From Brienomyrus brachyistius (taxonomy: Eukaryota > Chordata > Actinopteri > Osteoglossiformes > Mormyridae), in NCBI RefSeq assembly GCF_023856365.1, contig NC_064542.1:8735363-8799362 (forward strand): 64,000 bases of DNA, read 5' to 3'. Under the pieces are notes generated by a model. The model was not told the origin of the DNA. It searched no databases and saw only the letters and a program-made list of their open reading frames with translations. This document shows, piece by piece, positions 21,982-33,279 of this stretch. Position numbers and translations under genes: made by a program. Numbering within the stretch: position 1 is the stretch's first letter; each line of letters starts with the position of its first letter.

Positions 21982-22627
21982 CACTGAGGGAAATAATTAT
22001 TTGACCCCATGCTAAATTCTTTAGTTGACCCATTAATAAAGAAATGAAAAGTCTATAATTTCACTGGTAGGTTTATTTTAACAGCAAAGATTATCAACAA
22101 AATAAGGAAAAAAAACATCTTGTAACATTTACAAACCAATTTGTCATTTATCTAGGAAAATAAGTATTTGATCCCTCAGAACACATGCTTTAGTACTTGG
22201 TGGAATAACCATCGTTTGCAAGCACAGCTGTCAGATGTTTCTTGTAGTTGGTCACCAGGATTGCATGCAGGTCAGCAGGAATTTTCATTCACCTCTCTTT
22301 GTAGACCTCCTCCAAATATTTAAGGGTCACTTGGATACACAAAGCTTCCATAGGTTTTCTATGGGATTAAGGTCCGTAGACTGGCTAGGGCACTCCATGA
22401 CCTTAATGTGCTTCTACTTGAAGCACTCCTTTATTGTCTTGGCTGTATGCTTAGGGCCATTGTCTTGCAGGAAGACCCGTCCACAATGCATTTTCAGTAC
22501 GCCGGCTGAAGGAAGGAGGTTCTCTTCCAAGATTTTACGGTACATGGCCCTGTCTATATTTCCTCCAATGCGATGCAGCCATCCTATACCCTTGGCAGGA
22601 AAACACTCGACCTCCAATGGGTTGTCC
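21982..22627 (-). mobile_element. Tc1-like element, 3' part
   Basis: The end CACTGAGGGAAATAATTATT is preceded by TA (21,980-21,981). On the minus strand the transposase reads [40 protein letters not shown], and NPIENLWKL. Both later catalytic acidic residues (Asp in QDNGPKH, Glu in NPIEN) are kept. A stop follows KECFK. The N-terminal half is missing and a SINE lies at the break. Confidence 0.85.
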
Positions 22628-22958
22628 ATCCATCCATCCACTGAAACCCAATTGGGGTCGCAGGGGGGACTGGAGCCTATCCCGGGAACAATGGACACAG
22701 GCAGGAACCAACCCTGAGCAGTCGCCAACATACCACAGGGTGCACACACTCACACAACTACAGGGCCAATTTAGACTCACCAATCAACCTATCTTGCATG
22801 CTTTTGGACTGTGGGAGGAAACCGGAGCCCCCGGCGAAAACACACGCGAACATGGGGAGAGCTTGCGAATTCCACATAGAAAGGACCTGGGACTGAACAC
22901 CAGGACCTTCTTGCTGTGAGGCAACAGCGCTAACCACTACGCCCCTACGCCGCCCCCT
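22628..22958 (-). mobile_element. tRNA-derived SINE (family A), full head, with TSD
   Basis: On the minus strand the head reads GTAGTGGTTAGCGCTGTTGCC (box A region) and GGTGTTCAGTCCC (box B region). The body has cccacagtccaaaagcatgc and the tail ends in GGATGGATGG. It is flanked by aatgggttgtcc (22,616-22,627) and aatgagttgtcc (22,959-22,970), a 12-bp target duplication with one mismatch. It inserted at the edge of the Tc1 remnant and is therefore younger than it. Confidence 0.85.
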
Positions 22959-23097
22959 AATGAGTTGTCCTGTATCTTAAAGGGATAGGCGTTAAGAACT
23001 AGAAGCAGCAATCGTCTTCTTTGCAGCTTAGCATATTTGCTAAAGGGGGAGACAAAAACAAAGAAAACCGACATCTACACCTCCTTGCAGATAACAT
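22959..23097. other. unassigned part of the block inserted in the gypsy RT
   Basis: Apart from the right copy of the SINE duplication, no element could be recognised. Confidence 0.4.
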
Positions 23098-23300
23098 TCA
23101 TCTAGATGAACACAGACAAACCAGCTGAGCATGTCCCAAAGGACATTGTTGATCATATTGTGAAACACAGTCGGCCCATTGGTCAAACCAAAAAGCATAC
23201 CTAGTTACTCGCAGAGACCCATGGACGTGTCCAACACTGTCTTCCGTTTGTCGTGTCATTAGCTCGGACAGATGCCATCCCAGCAGAGTACTCTGTTTTC
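23098..23300 (-). pseudogene. Ty3/gypsy RT palm piece
   Basis: The minus strand reads KTVLDTSMGLCE, a stop, then LFGLTNGPTVFHNMINNVLWDML, then FVCVHLDE. In gypsy RTs the last motif is Y-x-D-D; here it is His-Leu-Asp followed by a Glu codon exactly at the junction with foreign sequence. The remaining RT continues at 21,680 with ILVFS, the residues expected next. It is the upstream half of the split RT. Confidence 0.75.
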
Positions 23301-23689
23301 CCAGAGCTTGACCACAGTCATCTCTCCAGCATAATGCAAAACTTGATCTAACTTGTTGTTAATGTTAATGAGTCATTATTAGCTTTTACTCTCGTAATTT
23401 TCTTTTACTTTTTTCTCCTTACAACAACATTCCCGTTAAAAACATAACATGCCCGTTACATTCCCGTTCTAACCAGATAAATCAGTATTATGTCATAACA
23501 CCAAGCTTTCTCGTTTTAAGAATCTCATATCTCTTATAATAAGCTAATTTCATATCTTGTTATAACTTATCTTGTTCAGTGTTTCATGCGGATGAAGGGT
23601 TTTAGCGTGAGGACATGTGACAGGGTGGGTGGTACTGCTGAAAAAAATACAGACATCAGACCATTGTTGTCCACATGTATTTTTTTTTT
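23301..23689. other. unassigned
   Basis: The RT N-terminus may continue to about 23,340, but the alignment is poor. The rest is AT-rich without motifs. Confidence 0.4.
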
Positions 23690-25460
23690 TAGAATTACTA
23701 ACTTCAAAGTGAAGAGCCTCCCCCTCCAACACCCTGGCCAATCAGCTTCACAAATTCTACTGCCGGTTTGACACTGACAATCAACGTCTACCCATTCCCA
23801 CCTCTCCTGAGTCTGCCACACTCAGCTCCCCTTTTATTCTCCCCTGCCCCCCCATCCACTTCTGAGGATGGTCTCATTGTCACCATCTCCCCTGCAACCA
23901 CTCACTTCACACCTCCTCCAGCCTCTACTCCACCTACACTTCACCCAGCATTCACTGTGAAACAGAAAGATGTTCACAAACTCTTCACAAAACAGAACAC
24001 CAGAGAGCAGCAGGTCCTGATGGTGTATCACGTGCCATCTTAAGACACTGCATAGACCTGGTAGCCCCTGTCATTATTCAATGTGATATTCAACACCTCC
24101 CTGCAGTCTTGCAAGGTCCCAAACTGCTTCAAGGTTGCCACTACTGTTCCAGTTCTCAAGAAGGACAAGATCACTGGCCTCAATGATTACCAACGAGTCA
24201 CTTTGATGTCGGTGGTCATGAAAACTTTTGATGCTGGCATACCTGAAGAATATTACTGACCCCCTCCTTGATCAACATGAGCAGTGGAGGATGCAGTCAG
24301 CTTATGCTTCCATCATAACTTTAACTTTACTTAGCTAAAACGTACACCGGGATTCTGTTTGTGGATGTCAGCTCGGCCTTACCAACTTCCTGACAGGTAG
24401 CAAGCAGTTTGTGTGGTGAGGGCCCCCACCTCACTGGTCGGATGTTCATCAGCACAGGTTCCCCTCAGGGCTGTGTCCTCTCACCCCTCAAAATCCTGAA
24501 GTTTGCCAATGATTCAACTGCAGTGGATCTCAACTCTAACAATGACGAGACCAGCTACCGTCAATAAGTCGAGCATCTTGTAGCTTGGTGTGCTCGGAAG
24601 ATCCTGGGACCTCAATGCTGCCAAGAATCTAGAGATGAGAATCAACTTCTGCCGACAGCCCCATACACTCATCCCCCTGGAGATTAAGGACCAGCCCGTG
24701 TAGGTGGATGAGTCATTTACATTTCTAGGGACGACCATCTCCAACACACTTAAGTGGGACAAGCACATGACATCCATCACAAAGAAAAAACTCAGCAGAG
24801 ACTGTTCTTCCTGCACCAGCTCAGGAAACTCAACATGTCACAATACATTATGGTGAACTTTTATTCAACCATCATAGAGAGAGTTGTGACAAACTCCATC
24901 GCCGTCTGCTCTCCTGCCACCACCAGCCTCTCCAAGTCCAGGCTGCAGCAGGTCATCTGCTCAGCTGAGAAAATCATTGGCTGCCGACTTCCAACCTTAA
25001 AAGAAGCTGTGACAAACAAACAAATAAATGATTTAATAAATAAATAAGAACACCAAGCTAAGATTGCCAGATATATAGCAAGGTCACTTCCATCTATTGC
25101 ACTTCTTCTCAACTGTTTATTATGCTGCACACTTGCCATCTTTGCACATTACACACATATGTCCACTATCAAGTGCAATCTGCTTGTTGCACCATTAGCA
25201 CTGTTGTATGGACCATATTGCCTGTTTGCACTGTATGTTTCTCTGTATTAATTGTATTACTTTGTTTGTTTGTTTGTTTTTAAAACCCTGTTTCACTGTT
25301 ATGTTTGCACTAGTCAGTTGTCCTTCATTCCTGTTTGCACGGTGTCCTGTTCACTGTCCTGTAGCTGTCTCTGTGTTAACTGTTTGCAACAAACCACAAC
25401 TACTTCCAGTATATTCACGTGTTCTGAGTTGTTATTGGCTAGTGATGGCACATTCCCTCT
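23690..25460 (+). pseudogene. Rex/CR1-like LINE: RT remnant and 3' UTR
   Basis: The plus strand reads, across several frames, CRFDTDNQRLP, FTVKQKDVHKLF, GPDGVSRAIL..IFNTSLQSCKVPNCFK, VLKKDKITGLNDYQ, ILFVDVSSAF, STGSPQGCVLSP, LKFANDSTAV (the F/Y-A-D-D box with Asn replacing the first Asp), FFLHQLRKLNMSQYIMVNFYS and CSAEKIIGCRLPTL. These are the ordered RT motifs of the CR1/L2/Rex group. Part of the palm between DVSSAF and STGSPQG is deleted. The 3' region (25,050-25,460) has the repeated ttgcac/tgcact style of these elements' 3' UTRs. Confidence 0.85.
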
Positions 25461-26365
25461 CTCTATGGAGGTAAAGGAACACTTAATAATTATATGATTG
25501 AATATAGGCTGTTATTTTTCAGTGATGGTTATAACTATGTTTTTTAAATAGTTGTCAATTAAGTCTACAACAGTTTGCCTGTCTCCAGTGCTTCAAACAG
25601 CAACATGATGACAGCCTTACTGCACTATACACAGCCTAACTGTGTGTGTGACTCAGTCAAACTTAGTGGGTTTGGAAGCTTTGTGTATCCAAAAAGTGAG
25701 TCTCGTGTGTGACCCTGTTTCAGATATGAAACCTGTTAGTCTGTCAGGTAAAAACAACATGAACAGATGCAAAATTTTCATTTTTGGTTAGTGTTGTGTA
25801 TTACAAACTTATTTCAGTGTAGTGAGAAGAGGAGGAGAAGTCCCTAGTCCTTCTTAAACACTGTAATCTGTTACGGTTTGCATTCACGCTGGAGCTGTGT
25901 CAGAAAGTGGCTGCAAAACTTATTAGGTCACTTTCCCACATGGCACCATAATGGTGAAATAGCAATATGTACAGTAAGTGGGTTTCAGTGCGTGTTTGAA
26001 TGTGGTGTAAAAGAGTGAGGAGAGAAATGCATGGGTGCCCCCACCGAATTAAATGCCTGCTCTGTTTAGCTACCTTGTCTGTTTGGCTTTTCCTTGGAAA
26101 ACACCTAAGTAAGCTTACTTTAGTAGAGCTTTATAAAAGAATCTGCTAAATGACAATGTGATACAGCCTATCAGTGCCTTTAACCAACTCAATTCCTTAA
26201 CATGAGCACAGGTGGTTAGGGTGAGGATCGGGCTTCCTGAGTGACTCATCAAGGCATTGAATTAGATGATTGATGGGTTGGATAGATGTTTTTTTTGCCA
26301 TGTTTTTCATTTTGTCATGGCAGACTGCCACAGAGAAATGTTACCATACCGTACATGACTGAGCA
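25461..26365. other. unassigned; SINE-tail-like scrap near 26,130
   Basis: A short 'aagaatctgctaaatgac' stretch (about 26,137-26,154) resembles the 3' end of fish tRNA-derived SINEs. Otherwise nothing recognisable. Confidence 0.4.
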
Positions 26366-26777
26366 GTGGAGGTGGTGTTACTCGGTGAAGAGAAGGCGTG
26401 TCAAGCTTTAGAGGCCTAGCTGACCCAGGAGAACCGCAAGCTGGACCAACGTCATGAGCTGAGTGAGGATCGGGTATGTGGGTCCATGGAGCTTCAGTGG
26501 CATGATCTGGAGAGGGAACAGGAGCATGGTTGCCAGAAGCAGGAGGCTGAGGCCACAGAGCAGGCACTGTTCCGGCACCAGGAAACTAATCCTGGGTTTC
26601 CTGGAGGCCCAACTGGCTAGGGAGCACCGCGAGCTGAAGGAGCAGCGTGGGCAGTACCAGCGGGACCTGGAGAGGCTGCGCAAGGCCACCCAATCCGGGA
26701 AACGGGAGGACCAACGGCGGAAACAGCCCAGCAGGCAGCAGCAGGTTCCCACCAAGCTGCATAAGTCGAAGGGATAA
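26366..26777 (+). pseudogene. coiled-coil protein C-terminus, origin unknown
   Basis: One plus frame reads EEKACQALEA, a stop, LTQENRKLDQRHELSED, LQWHDLEREQEHG and QKQEAEATEQALFRHQE. A single shift near 26,585 continues FLEAQLAREHRELKEQRGQ, YQRDLERLRK and ends TKLHKSKG with TAA at 26,775. AATAAA follows at 26,779. The charge pattern (E/Q/R/K with heptad Leu) and unusual GC content suggest a true coding past. The RGQYQRDLERLR style is reminiscent of the C-terminal coiled coils of RhoGEFs such as the AKAP13/ARHGEF2 group, but that is a guess. One stop and one frameshift make this copy non-functional or partly mis-sequenced. Confidence 0.5.
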
Positions 26778-26778
26778 C

Positions 26779-26784
26779 AATAAA
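26779..26784 (+). terminator. AATAAA polyadenylation signal
   Basis: The hexamer follows the stop of the coiled-coil frame by one base and would serve as its 3' end signal if the copy was ever transcribed. Confidence 0.4.
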
Positions 26785-26849
26785 AGTGTCTTCCTGCTTT
26801 AAATTAACTGCTTTGTCTCATGCCTTCTGCCGCGATTTCTGGGTCTGCT

Positions 26850-27063
26850 AAGCACCACAGTATATACATTTTTTACTTGGCTAAGTGACAATGGTTGTGC
26901 AGAATATATACAAGTAAAGAGTAGTTATTTGGCTCAGAAATGTAGTGAAGTGAAAGTAAAAGTCGCGGCAACTTAAAATTGTGAAATATGAAAGTATGAA
27001 TCTGTGAAAAAATACTTAAGTACTGTAATAAAGTATTAGTACTTCTTTACTTTACACCTCTGG
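26850..27063 (-). mobile_element. hAT-type non-autonomous element end
   Basis: On the minus strand it starts CAGAGGTGTAAAGTAAAGAA and continues GTACTAATACTTTATTACAGTACTTAAG, the AGTACTT-rich terminal style of a common fish hAT family. Only one end is clear. Confidence 0.6.
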
Positions 27064-28055
27064 TGGCAGCAATATCCCTTTATGATTTTACCTGGAAAAA
27101 AGTTAAAAAGTAAAATAATTCATTCCGTTACTTTAAATGGCAAATTGTTCAATCAGAGGAAGCTTATTTGTGCATTAATTTTGACACCAGCAGCTGCAAA
27201 ACAGGCTACATATGTTTCTTGATTTCTGGGAGTATTTTGTGTGGTGTGACCCTTGCCAGCGGTTCTCAAGGTATGTTACATTATGCTACTGACAGTTCTC
27301 AAGGATGGAAAATGGACTCTAATGTGAGCTCTCATGTCTTGCAAAGTCATGATCACACATTGCTTTACATGTATTCCAACTGACAGGTTCCTTTAGGCAT
27401 GCAAATTCTCTGAGTGCTTTATGTTGTAAGATGTTATACGCAGCTGGCACCAGTATCAGCAGTGATGTGGTTCCTGTCCTATAAATTTCAGTGCCACTTT
27501 TAGGTCTCTCTTCATATCTAGTGCATTATTGTTATTGTTGTTGTGATAGTTGCTGTTATTATGAGATAATGCCTTTTTATCCCAGTGTCTTGCATTAAAG
27601 TGGCTCTTCAACTTTAAAAATATTTGCATTCACTGAGGCAAAACAATCAAAACTTCAATTGAAAAGTTGGCAGATACAGAGATTCAAATGGTTCACAAAA
27701 TCCTTCTCTCTACTGTTTATCCCGTATAGCAACGTGGGATTTCATCAGATGTCCAATTTTGTTTTTGGCATCATGGTAGTACTACTTGCAGTGTATTTTT
27801 CATTTATTGCATAAATATTTTCTGAAAATCTGTAAGCAGTATGGTTATTATGGTTAGAATGCATACTCTGTCTCAGAATCTTTAATGATATGTATTTTCT
27901 AAGTATCATAGTACAGTTAACATGGTACAAATTTAAACTGAAAAAAGTATACACTGAATTGTCAAATGCATCTGATAAACACCAAGATAATTCACCAAGA
28001 AAAGAAATATAAATACCCTTCATTTCTTTCTGACTATTTTTTGACAATATAGCAA
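27064..28055. other. unassigned
   Basis: No gene or repeat recognised. Confidence 0.5.
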
Positions 28056-28200
28056 GAAATATTCAGTTCAATTCAATTAAGTTTTATATAGCACCTTTCA
28101 CAACAGAGACGTCCTGGATGTGCCTGGATGTGTTGTGATACATAAAACATCGTCAGAGAGAGATACAGAAGGGGAAAAAATAAAAAAATATAAAAATATA
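28056..28200 (-). repeat. L2-type LINE 3' tail
   Basis: The stretch ttcaattcaattaagttttatatagcacctttcacaaca is the reverse of the 3' end found at 31,690-31,740 (ctatacaattgaaattgaattgaa). Both are 3' tails of fish L2-type LINEs. Confidence 0.6.
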
Positions 28201-28449
28201 AATATACCTATATAGAACCTCTTTAGAAGTTGCTTTGGCATGTTTCAGTAGAGGTTTGCGTTTAAACTACTGTATTATATTTCTATTAAAATAACAACCA
28301 TTTAGCTGGTACACGTGTCCAAACTTTACAATGTCTTCAGTAAGGAAGTTTGTGAGGATTTCGCCTGTCACAGATGGCTGAGTCTGATAACAGTCCAGTC
28401 CGTTTTTCATTAGTTTCGTATCACTTGTACTTTTCACTTTTTTCCCATC

Positions 28450-28496
<47 letters not shown>

Positions 28497-28516
28497 TGCG
28501 TATGTGTGTGTGTGTT
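28450..28516 (+). repeat. (AT)n(GT)n microsatellite
   Basis: A short AT run passes into about 16 GT units, then mixed GT repeats. Confidence 0.95.
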
Positions 28517-28861
28517 GAGTGTTTCACCAGTAAGTCTGAGAGTGATGGTGAGCTATTTTTTCTTCCTTTTTCAAACATTGAAGCAGCACTTTTTTGGATG
28601 CCTTACTGTATGTAATCATTGTTGCCTTTGCTTATTCAGAAAGAGAGAGTATGAAATTAGCTTAGTTGCTGGTCACTTTGAAATCCATGTCACGTGATTC
28701 TCTTTGCCAAACCACTAAGCCCCATGGAAGAAGATTAAACAGTAAAAAAAAATAAGACGGTAAAACTGTGCAATGCAGATGGTCCAGGTTGAGTGCACAG
28801 TACTAGTAAATTGAAGGGCTTACATAGATAAAAACACAAATATATATTTTTTATTTATTAC
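28517..28861. other. unassigned
   Basis: Nothing recognisable. Confidence 0.5.
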
Positions 28862-29075
28862 ATCCATTTTCCTAATACATATCCTAGTAAAAGTCAGAAG
28901 GTGGCTTCCTGTCTATCCCAGACAGCACAGGGCACATGATATGCGAACACCGTGAATACATGCATCTCTATCTGGAAACCTTCCCTACACGGGAAGAACA
29001 TGGACCCCCCCATACATAGAATGGAGGTGGGATACATATTCCCCTCCCTGGAGATGTGAGGCAACATTGCTACAC
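28862..29075 (-). repeat. SINE family A, degraded copy
   Basis: It begins catccattttcctaatacatatcc and includes a gggaagaacatgnacncc-like block and ...gtgaggcaacattgctacactgtg, matching the reversed body and head of family A. Confidence 0.6.
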
Positions 29076-29176
29076 TGTGAACAACCATTGCATAATTAAA
29101 TTTAGCATTAAAAGCCTAAGAAATCTACGACCAAGTATATCACAATTTGCCAAAAATAAAGAAAATAAATTAACTA

Positions 29177-29772
29177 CAGTGACCCCTTCACATTCTCGAA
29201 GGCGGAAGATCCCTGTGAGTGTGAAAATTTTGCAAATAATACTTGGGCAGCCCTAAGCTCCACCTATAACAGTCTGCTAGCCTTAACAATAACGTTAAAG
29301 GTCTATTTATTATCAATTTCTATATAAACAGTACTGTGTTGTACACTGTGCATATGAAATTGCTTTATCATTTGCTATGCATTTTAATATAATGTACAAA
29401 CCATCTAAATAATGTTCCTGTATGCATACAGCTACTTCTGCATTCATTGGGAGCACTGTGTTTTGGAACTATTAGTAAAAAGGCTAAATTAATGGCACTG
29501 AAAAGTTACTGCAAGAAACGCAAGATTCACAAACATGGCTAGAACATGAGTGAGATATAATGTGCACTTACACTAACAAATATTATATAACAGTAACATT
29601 ATATATTATGTGATTTTATGCAATTCAAATCATTTCCAAAATTGTTTATAAATTACTGCCTTAGGTCTGTGTGTCCTTGGGGAGTTTCTCCACTCTTTCA
29701 GCTAAATTCTTCACAGCCATCCCGTGAATCACCTAAACAAATGTCAAATTTATGAATCTGGAGGGGCAACTG
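29177..29772. mobile_element. MITE with TA flanks
   Basis: The left end CAGTGACCCCTTCACATTC and the reverse complement of the right end, CAGTTGCCCCTCCAGATTC, are inverted repeats flanked by TA (29,175-29,176 and 29,773-29,774). The 596-bp interior has no transposase frame. Confidence 0.65.
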
Positions 29773-29821
29773 TAATTATAAACTAGACTAAATATTTATA
29801 TAATAATTTTCTTTGTAAATA

Positions 29822-30999
29822 CACTGTATGGACAAAATTATTGGGGCACATCTCGTAATCATTGAATTCACGTGTTTCGTTCAGACCCATTGCCACTGGT
29901 GTATAAAATCAAGCACCTCGCCTTGCAGTCTGGTTTACAAACATTTGTGAAAGAATGGGTCATTCTGAAGAGCTCAGTGAATTCAAATGTGTTATACAAT
30001 GCCAACTTTGCAATAAATGAGTTCATGAAATTTCTTCCCTGCTATATATTCCATGGTCAATTGTAAGTGGTATTACTCTGAAGTGGAAGTATTTAGGAAC
30101 AACAGAAACTCAGCCATGAAGTGGCAGACCTTGTAAAGTAACAGAATAGGGTCACTGAGTGCTGAGGCTGCAGAGTTCCAAACTTCCTCTGGCATTAATC
30201 GCAGCACAAAAACTGTGCCTGGGAGCTTCATGGATTTGGTTTCCATGGCCGAGCAGCTGCACATCACCAAGTGCAAAGCCAAGCATCAGATAAAGTGGTG
30301 TAATGTGTAGTGCCACTGGATTCTGGAGCAGTGGAAATGTGTTCTGTGGAGTTACAAATCACACTTCTCTGTCTGGCAGTCTGATGGATAAGTCTGGGTT
30401 TGGCAGATGCCAGAAGGTTACCTGCCTGACTGCATTGTGCCAACTGTGTCAAGTTCACTGGAGGAGGGATAATGGTATGGGGCTGTTTTCCAGGGTTTGG
30501 GCTTGGCCACTTAGTTCCAGTGAAGGGAGCTCTTAATTCTTCAGTATACCAATACTTTTTGGAAAAATGTATGCTTCCAACTTTGCGGGAACACTTTTGG
30601 GATAGGCCCTTTTCTGTTCCATCATGGCTGTGCCCCAGTGCACAAACCAAGGTTCATAAAGAGCTGGTTGGGTTAGTTGGGTGTGGAAGAAACTGGTCCA
30701 CACAGAACCCTGATCTAAACCCAATGGAACGCTTCGAAAATGAATTAGAATGGAGATTGCAAGTCAGACCTTCGAGTCCCACATGAGTGCTGGATCTCAC
30801 AAATGCTCTTCTGGATATATAAATGGGCAAAAATTCTCACAGACACACTCTTGTGGAAAGCCTTCCCAGGAGAGTGGCAGCTGTTATAGCTGCAAATGAG
30901 GGGCCAACTCCATATTGACGGCAGTGGGTTTAGTGGGATGTCATAAAAGTTCCTGCATGTGTAATGGCCAGGTGTCCCAATACTTTTGTCCCTACACTG
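29822..30999 (+). mobile_element. end-to-end Tc1-like element
   Basis: Left end CACTGTATGGACAAAATTATTGGGGCAC and right end (reverse complement CAGTGTAGGGACAAAAGTATTGGGACAC) are inverted repeats with 24 of 28 bases matching. Both are flanked by TA (29,820-29,821; 31,000-31,001). The 1,178-bp length is normal for a Tc1-like element. It is the only DNA transposon here with both ends and the whole coding region in place. Confidence 0.9.
29955..30918 (+). pseudogene. Tc1-like transposase, dead
   Basis: The start at 29,955 gives MGHSEELSEFKC, then a stop after 21 codons. Later frames give AEQLHITKCKAKHQ, WILEQWKCVLW, SHFSVWQSDG, GCFPGFGLGHLVPVKGAL, YQYFLEKCMLPTL and NPDLNPMERFENELEWRL, ending AANEGPTPY with TGA at 30,916-30,918. 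Of the DDE triad, the first Asp region reads WSYKSHF (Asp lost), the second reads HHGCAPVHK (Asp to Gly), and the Glu of NPMER is kept. Several frameshifts confirm inactivity. Confidence 0.88.
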
Positions 31000-31099
31000 T
31001 ATGTACTTAATGCACATTTTTTGCAATGCAAGTATTATTTGAAGAATATGGCAGAAACAGAAAATGCAGGAAATTTTTTAAAGACACCACTGGAGTGCT

Positions 31100-31740
31100 G
31101 ACACTTCAGGGACCCCCCCCCCCCCCCCCCATGCCTGCATTCCCACCTGCCTCTCCCTCCTCCTTATGCTGCCACAGCCATATCTGCCGGAGCTTACGTA
31201 TTGCACTCATCTATCTGTTTGTAACGCCTGTGATCTCTCCTACTAGCTAACGCACTTTTTATTTCCTTCACCCCTCCTGGGCTGTGCTGCCCGGAGACCA
31301 GAAAAATCAAGAAATCCTGCCCGCCCAGCTGCCTGTGATATCTACTGTACTACATGTGACATCCTTCCGGTTTGCCCGTCGTCGGTCCTGTGACGTCTCT
31401 CCTTTCTTCCCTGCTGCCGATTCACTGTTCAACCTGCCATCAGAAGCAACACCAGCACCTGCCTGCCATCACCTGTCTACCCTCCGCAATGAGACTTTAA
31501 TCTTGTACAGTGTGAATTTATGATTTTTCCGTCCTGCTCATTTGACTTCCTCTGCCGGCCCCTGGAGGATGGGCTCCCCCTTTGAGTCTGGTTCCTGCCA
31601 GGGTTTCTTCCTTCTAGCAAGCTTTTCCTTGCCACTGTCGCCTCTGGGTTGCTCACTGGGGGCTTTGGACAGGGATAATGTAAAGCACTTTGCCACAATG
31701 TAATTCTGTGAAAATGTGCTATACAATTGAAATTGAATTG
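31100..31740 (+). repeat. L2-type LINE 3' UTR
   Basis: The stretch contains cctggaggatgggctccccctttgagtctggttcctgccagggtttcttcc, then gggctttggacagggata and ctatacaattgaaattgaattgaa. This block order is characteristic of the 3' UTR and tail of fish L2-type LINEs. No RT is attached upstream. An 18-C homopolymer (31,113-31,130) starts it. Confidence 0.7.
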
Positions 31741-33014
31741 AACTGAACCATAATTGCAGTAACTGTTAAATTATATTGTGCTTAATTATATTGTAGTCAG
31801 TTGCAGTAATACTCTATTGCATGTTCAAATACGCATGACTGTAGCCTGCAATGTTGGCTTCTGTTTTATTTTGAGTCCATTCTGTGTGTGATTTGCAATC
31901 TAACAATGCATTTCTAAAGTGTGATGGTCCACCTACAGTTCTAAAAAGGAAAAGAGAAGCAATTTGGGTAGCAATTCCCTTTAGATGAATATACAACCCA
32001 AAACAAACTGTTCAAGTGAATTGTTGACTACTGTATAAATGAATGTGTGCAAATATTCTCTGTGAAATAAAACCATTGTGTTTAAGGTTTACCTTTCCAA
32101 ATGCCACATGATTTCCAGAGTGACCAGCAGCCTATCTGGATAAGTGGTTGTTGAAAATACATTGATGGAAAACAGCCAGGAATATTCTCTCCATACATCA
32201 TTGGGAAGGTCACATTAGTATGAGTCTTGTAAACAAACCCAGTGTTAAGACTTCATTCAATTAATTGGTATGTCTGTGTAGTATTCAGGTGAGAGGTGCC
32301 TGTGAGCCTCCCCAGAACCAGTGGCTAAAAAAGGCTGTGCATTTGGTACTGCCCATGTAACAGGTAAAACACTAATTGTTAGAGAAATATGTATTTTTAT
32401 TATTGTCATTTTGCTAGATGCCATTTCTTAGAACTAACACCCTGCAGCAGCCTGATCTTAATTTAGCAATAACACGTCTTAAGAACTGTCGCTTGAATAT
32501 TTCCACCCCATACATGGTGATAAACAATGTTGAATGTTATTTGCATATCCTGTTTGTGTACCTCAACAAAAGATACTGCGAGGGGAGTTCCTCTTTCGAA
32601 GTTGGCTGTGTCATGCTGAGAGGCCGACACCTCGAGGTCAAGACTGGACTACCCTTGCAGCAAGTAAAAGATCATCGCAGCTGTCCGTGTTGTTCTGTGT
32701 TCAGAGACTGGTTGGTTTCCAGCGTATCCTTAGAAGAAGATAACCCTAACACTAATATTCGGAAATGCAAAATATTTACTTTGCAGTGCATGCTCTTTAA
32801 TTCAGCAAGTAAAATTGACTATTTCAGATATCTAAAATGTGTAACTCATTATAGCTGACACACTGGCATCAAGAGTATAATGACCGGTACTTTTAGCCAA
32901 TATCCCTTTTCCAGGTACAAGAATGCAACACTGTAACTGTAACTTTGAATCAGTTCCATCACAGGCCTTTAATGTATTAGCATTTGTTTTATAAAAGACT
33001 AGTGTGTGAGTTTG
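31741..33014. other. unassigned; a 146-codon plus frame without motifs
   Basis: The frame at 32,418-32,858 is the longest in the area, but its composition is not protein-like and an overlapping frame of similar quality exists. I see no domain. Confidence 0.35.
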
Positions 33015-33136
33015 GCTTGCAATAGGGTTGGAGCCCCATCTTCGGTTGTTCGCTGTCTTGCGTCCATAGGCTCCAGACCCCCCCATTTCCCTGAATAGGA
33101 CATACGGTTACAGAAAATGGATGGATGGATGGATGA
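33015..33136 (+). repeat. SINE family A, 3' part
   Basis: The stretch ttgttcgctgtcttgcgtccataggctccagacccccc through to a terminal (ATGG)n tail matches the 3' half of family A on the plus strand. The 5' half is missing. Confidence 0.7.
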
Positions 33137-33279
33137 ATTAGCGAAGTTCATCTTCTGAGACTACACTGAGTTCATCTTTAAACAGCATCCTTATGCATTG
33201 TTCTTTATTCTTTTGAGAATCTTTAGATCATTTAAATAATCTTAACAATATTTGTCATTTGTATAATAATCTATATCCA

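Noticed and set aside
22235..22717. 160-codon plus frame
   Set aside because: Antisense shadow of the Tc1 transposase and SINE on the minus strand.
32418..32858. 146-codon plus frame
   Set aside because: No motif, an equally good overlapping frame, and no codon-like pattern; kept only as unassigned.
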